From Desulfoluna spongiiphila (GTDB lineage: Bacteria > Desulfobacterota > Desulfobacteria > Desulfobacterales > Desulfolunaceae): a stretch of 64,000 nucleotides of DNA. The DNA lies in contig NZ_FMUX01000013.1 of assembly GCF_900101345.1 (NCBI RefSeq), positions 62,001 through 126,000 on the forward strand, written 5' to 3'. The notes below the pieces were generated by a model. That model saw nothing but the letters and a program-made list of their open reading frames with translations. It ran no database searches and was not told the DNA's origin. Below are positions 63,397 to 64,000 of the stretch, in pieces (positions within the stretch are counted from its first letter, which is position 1; each line of letters starts with the position of its first letter). A program made the position numbers and the translations under genes.

Positions 63397-64000
63397 TTAT
63401 CGCTCGGGCTCCAGCTCTTTGAGGATATGATCCGTCAGCTCTCCGAAGCGGGGCATGGAGCGGCGCCTTGGGCGCTCCAGGTCCACGTCCAGGGTGTTTC
63501 GAATCCTTCCGGGGCTTCCGGTCATGATCACGATGCGGTCGGCCAGGAAGACCGCTTCGTCCACACTGTGGGTTACCAGGACAATGGTTTTGCGGGTCAT
63601 CTCCCAGACATTGAGCAGCTCCTGCTGCAGGAGGATGCGGGTGTGGGCGTCCAGGGCGCCGAAGGGCTCGTCCATGAACAACAGGTCCGGGTTGGTAGCC
63701 AGGGCCCGGGCAATGGCCACCCGCTGTTTCATGCCCCCGGACAGCTCGTGGGGGTAGGCGCGGGCAAAGTCCTTCATGCCTACCATGCCAAGAAATGCCA
63801 TGGCTTCATGGTGACGGGTGGCCTTGTCGATACCGGCAAATTTCAAACCCGCCGCGACGTTGTCACGGGCCGTGAGCCAGGGAAACAGGGAGTACTCCTG
63901 GAATACGAGGCCGATGTGCTCGCAGGGCTTGGTGACAGGGACACCCCGGTAGTGAACCGTTCCCTCCGAGGGCTTTTCAAGGCCCGATGCGATGCGCAGG
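63397..64000 (-). CDS. ABC transporter ATP-binding subunit (nitrate/sulfonate/taurine type), partial
   Basis: At least 201 codons; the 5' end lies beyond the right edge. Reading from the edge, the Q-loop VFQEYSLFPWLT, the signature LSGGMKQRVAIARAL, Walker B LLFMDEPFGALD and the H-loop VTHSVDEA are present; Walker A would be outside. The order and the long C terminus match the NrtD/SsuB/TauB family of ATPases that energise uptake of nitrate, sulfonates or taurine. The permease and binding-protein genes should follow outside the window. Confidence 0.9.
   Translation of the reverse strand, partial: LRIASGLEKPSEGTVHYRGVPVTKPCEHIGLVFQEYSLFPWLTARDNVAAGLKFAGIDKATRHHEAMAFLGMVGMKDFARAYPHELSGGMKQRVAIARALATNPDLLFMDEPFGALDAHTRILLQQELLNVWEMTRKTIVLVTHSVDEAVFLADRIVIMTGSPGRIRNTLDVDLERPRRRSMPRFGELTDHILKELEPER

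Overview
The window is a G+C-rich chromosomal segment, densely packed on both strands. No phage, plasmid, CRISPR, rRNA or tRNA genes were recognised. Gene content fits an anaerobic, Gram-negative Desulfobacterota bacterium of the Desulfobacterales type: an FmdE-family protein, a lysine-2,3-aminomutase-like radical SAM enzyme, outer-membrane barrels and lipoproteins, a sigma-54 response regulator, half-size permeases and two unrelated sulfatases. A Desulfoluna-like genus is plausible, but that is inference.

Layout. 1-10 kb: an ABC-2-like permease with a DUF4857-type partner, a MYG1-type hydrolase, a 17-repeat MORN protein, a transglutaminase-like protein, a lipoprotein, an unusual all-helical protein, a histidine-kinase fragment and an FmdE protein. 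10.7-15.9 kb: an XRE-cupin regulator transcribed with leuC-leuD, then hisE, hisG, a small coiled-coil membrane protein and thiD. 16-31 kb: rlmD, the aminomutase-like gene, recJ, miaB, a bifunctional nuclease, a PHP phosphoesterase, a receiver protein, a receiver-NrtA/NasS-like fusion with a stand-alone NrtA-like neighbour, and purB. 31-44.7 kb: a half-size permease, a sigma-54 activator, a Nudix hydrolase, a probable 6S RNA, eno, a periplasmic protein, pyrG, pepN, an aldo/keto reductase and a MarR regulator that share an operator. 44.8-64 kb: a hybrid kinase, a methyltransferase, two outer-membrane proteins, dbpA, an arylsulfatase, two coupled GNAT acetyltransferases, a patatin, an alkylsulfatase-like lipoprotein and the edge of a nitrate/sulfonate-type ABC ATPase.

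Non-coding structure. At least nine copies or fragments of one dispersed repeat are present. Four are complete, about 190-210 bp, with GTAAC...CAGCT/AGCTG...GTTAC terminal inverted repeats; three of these sit between short T-rich direct repeats, as expected of a MITE-like element that targets terminator T-tracts. A second, shorter palindromic family (TTAACCCGGATATTTCA arms) occurs three times. Strong intrinsic terminators separate most converging genes.

Most interesting points: the CheY-NrtA/NasS-like fusion and its neighbour (26.5-28.8 kb), the MITE family and its insertion preference, the candidate 6S RNA upstream of eno, the shared MarR operator embedded in two promoters, and the aminomutase-like enzyme whose substrate-binding acid appears to be missing. 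Functions are assigned from recognisable motifs only; no database search was run.
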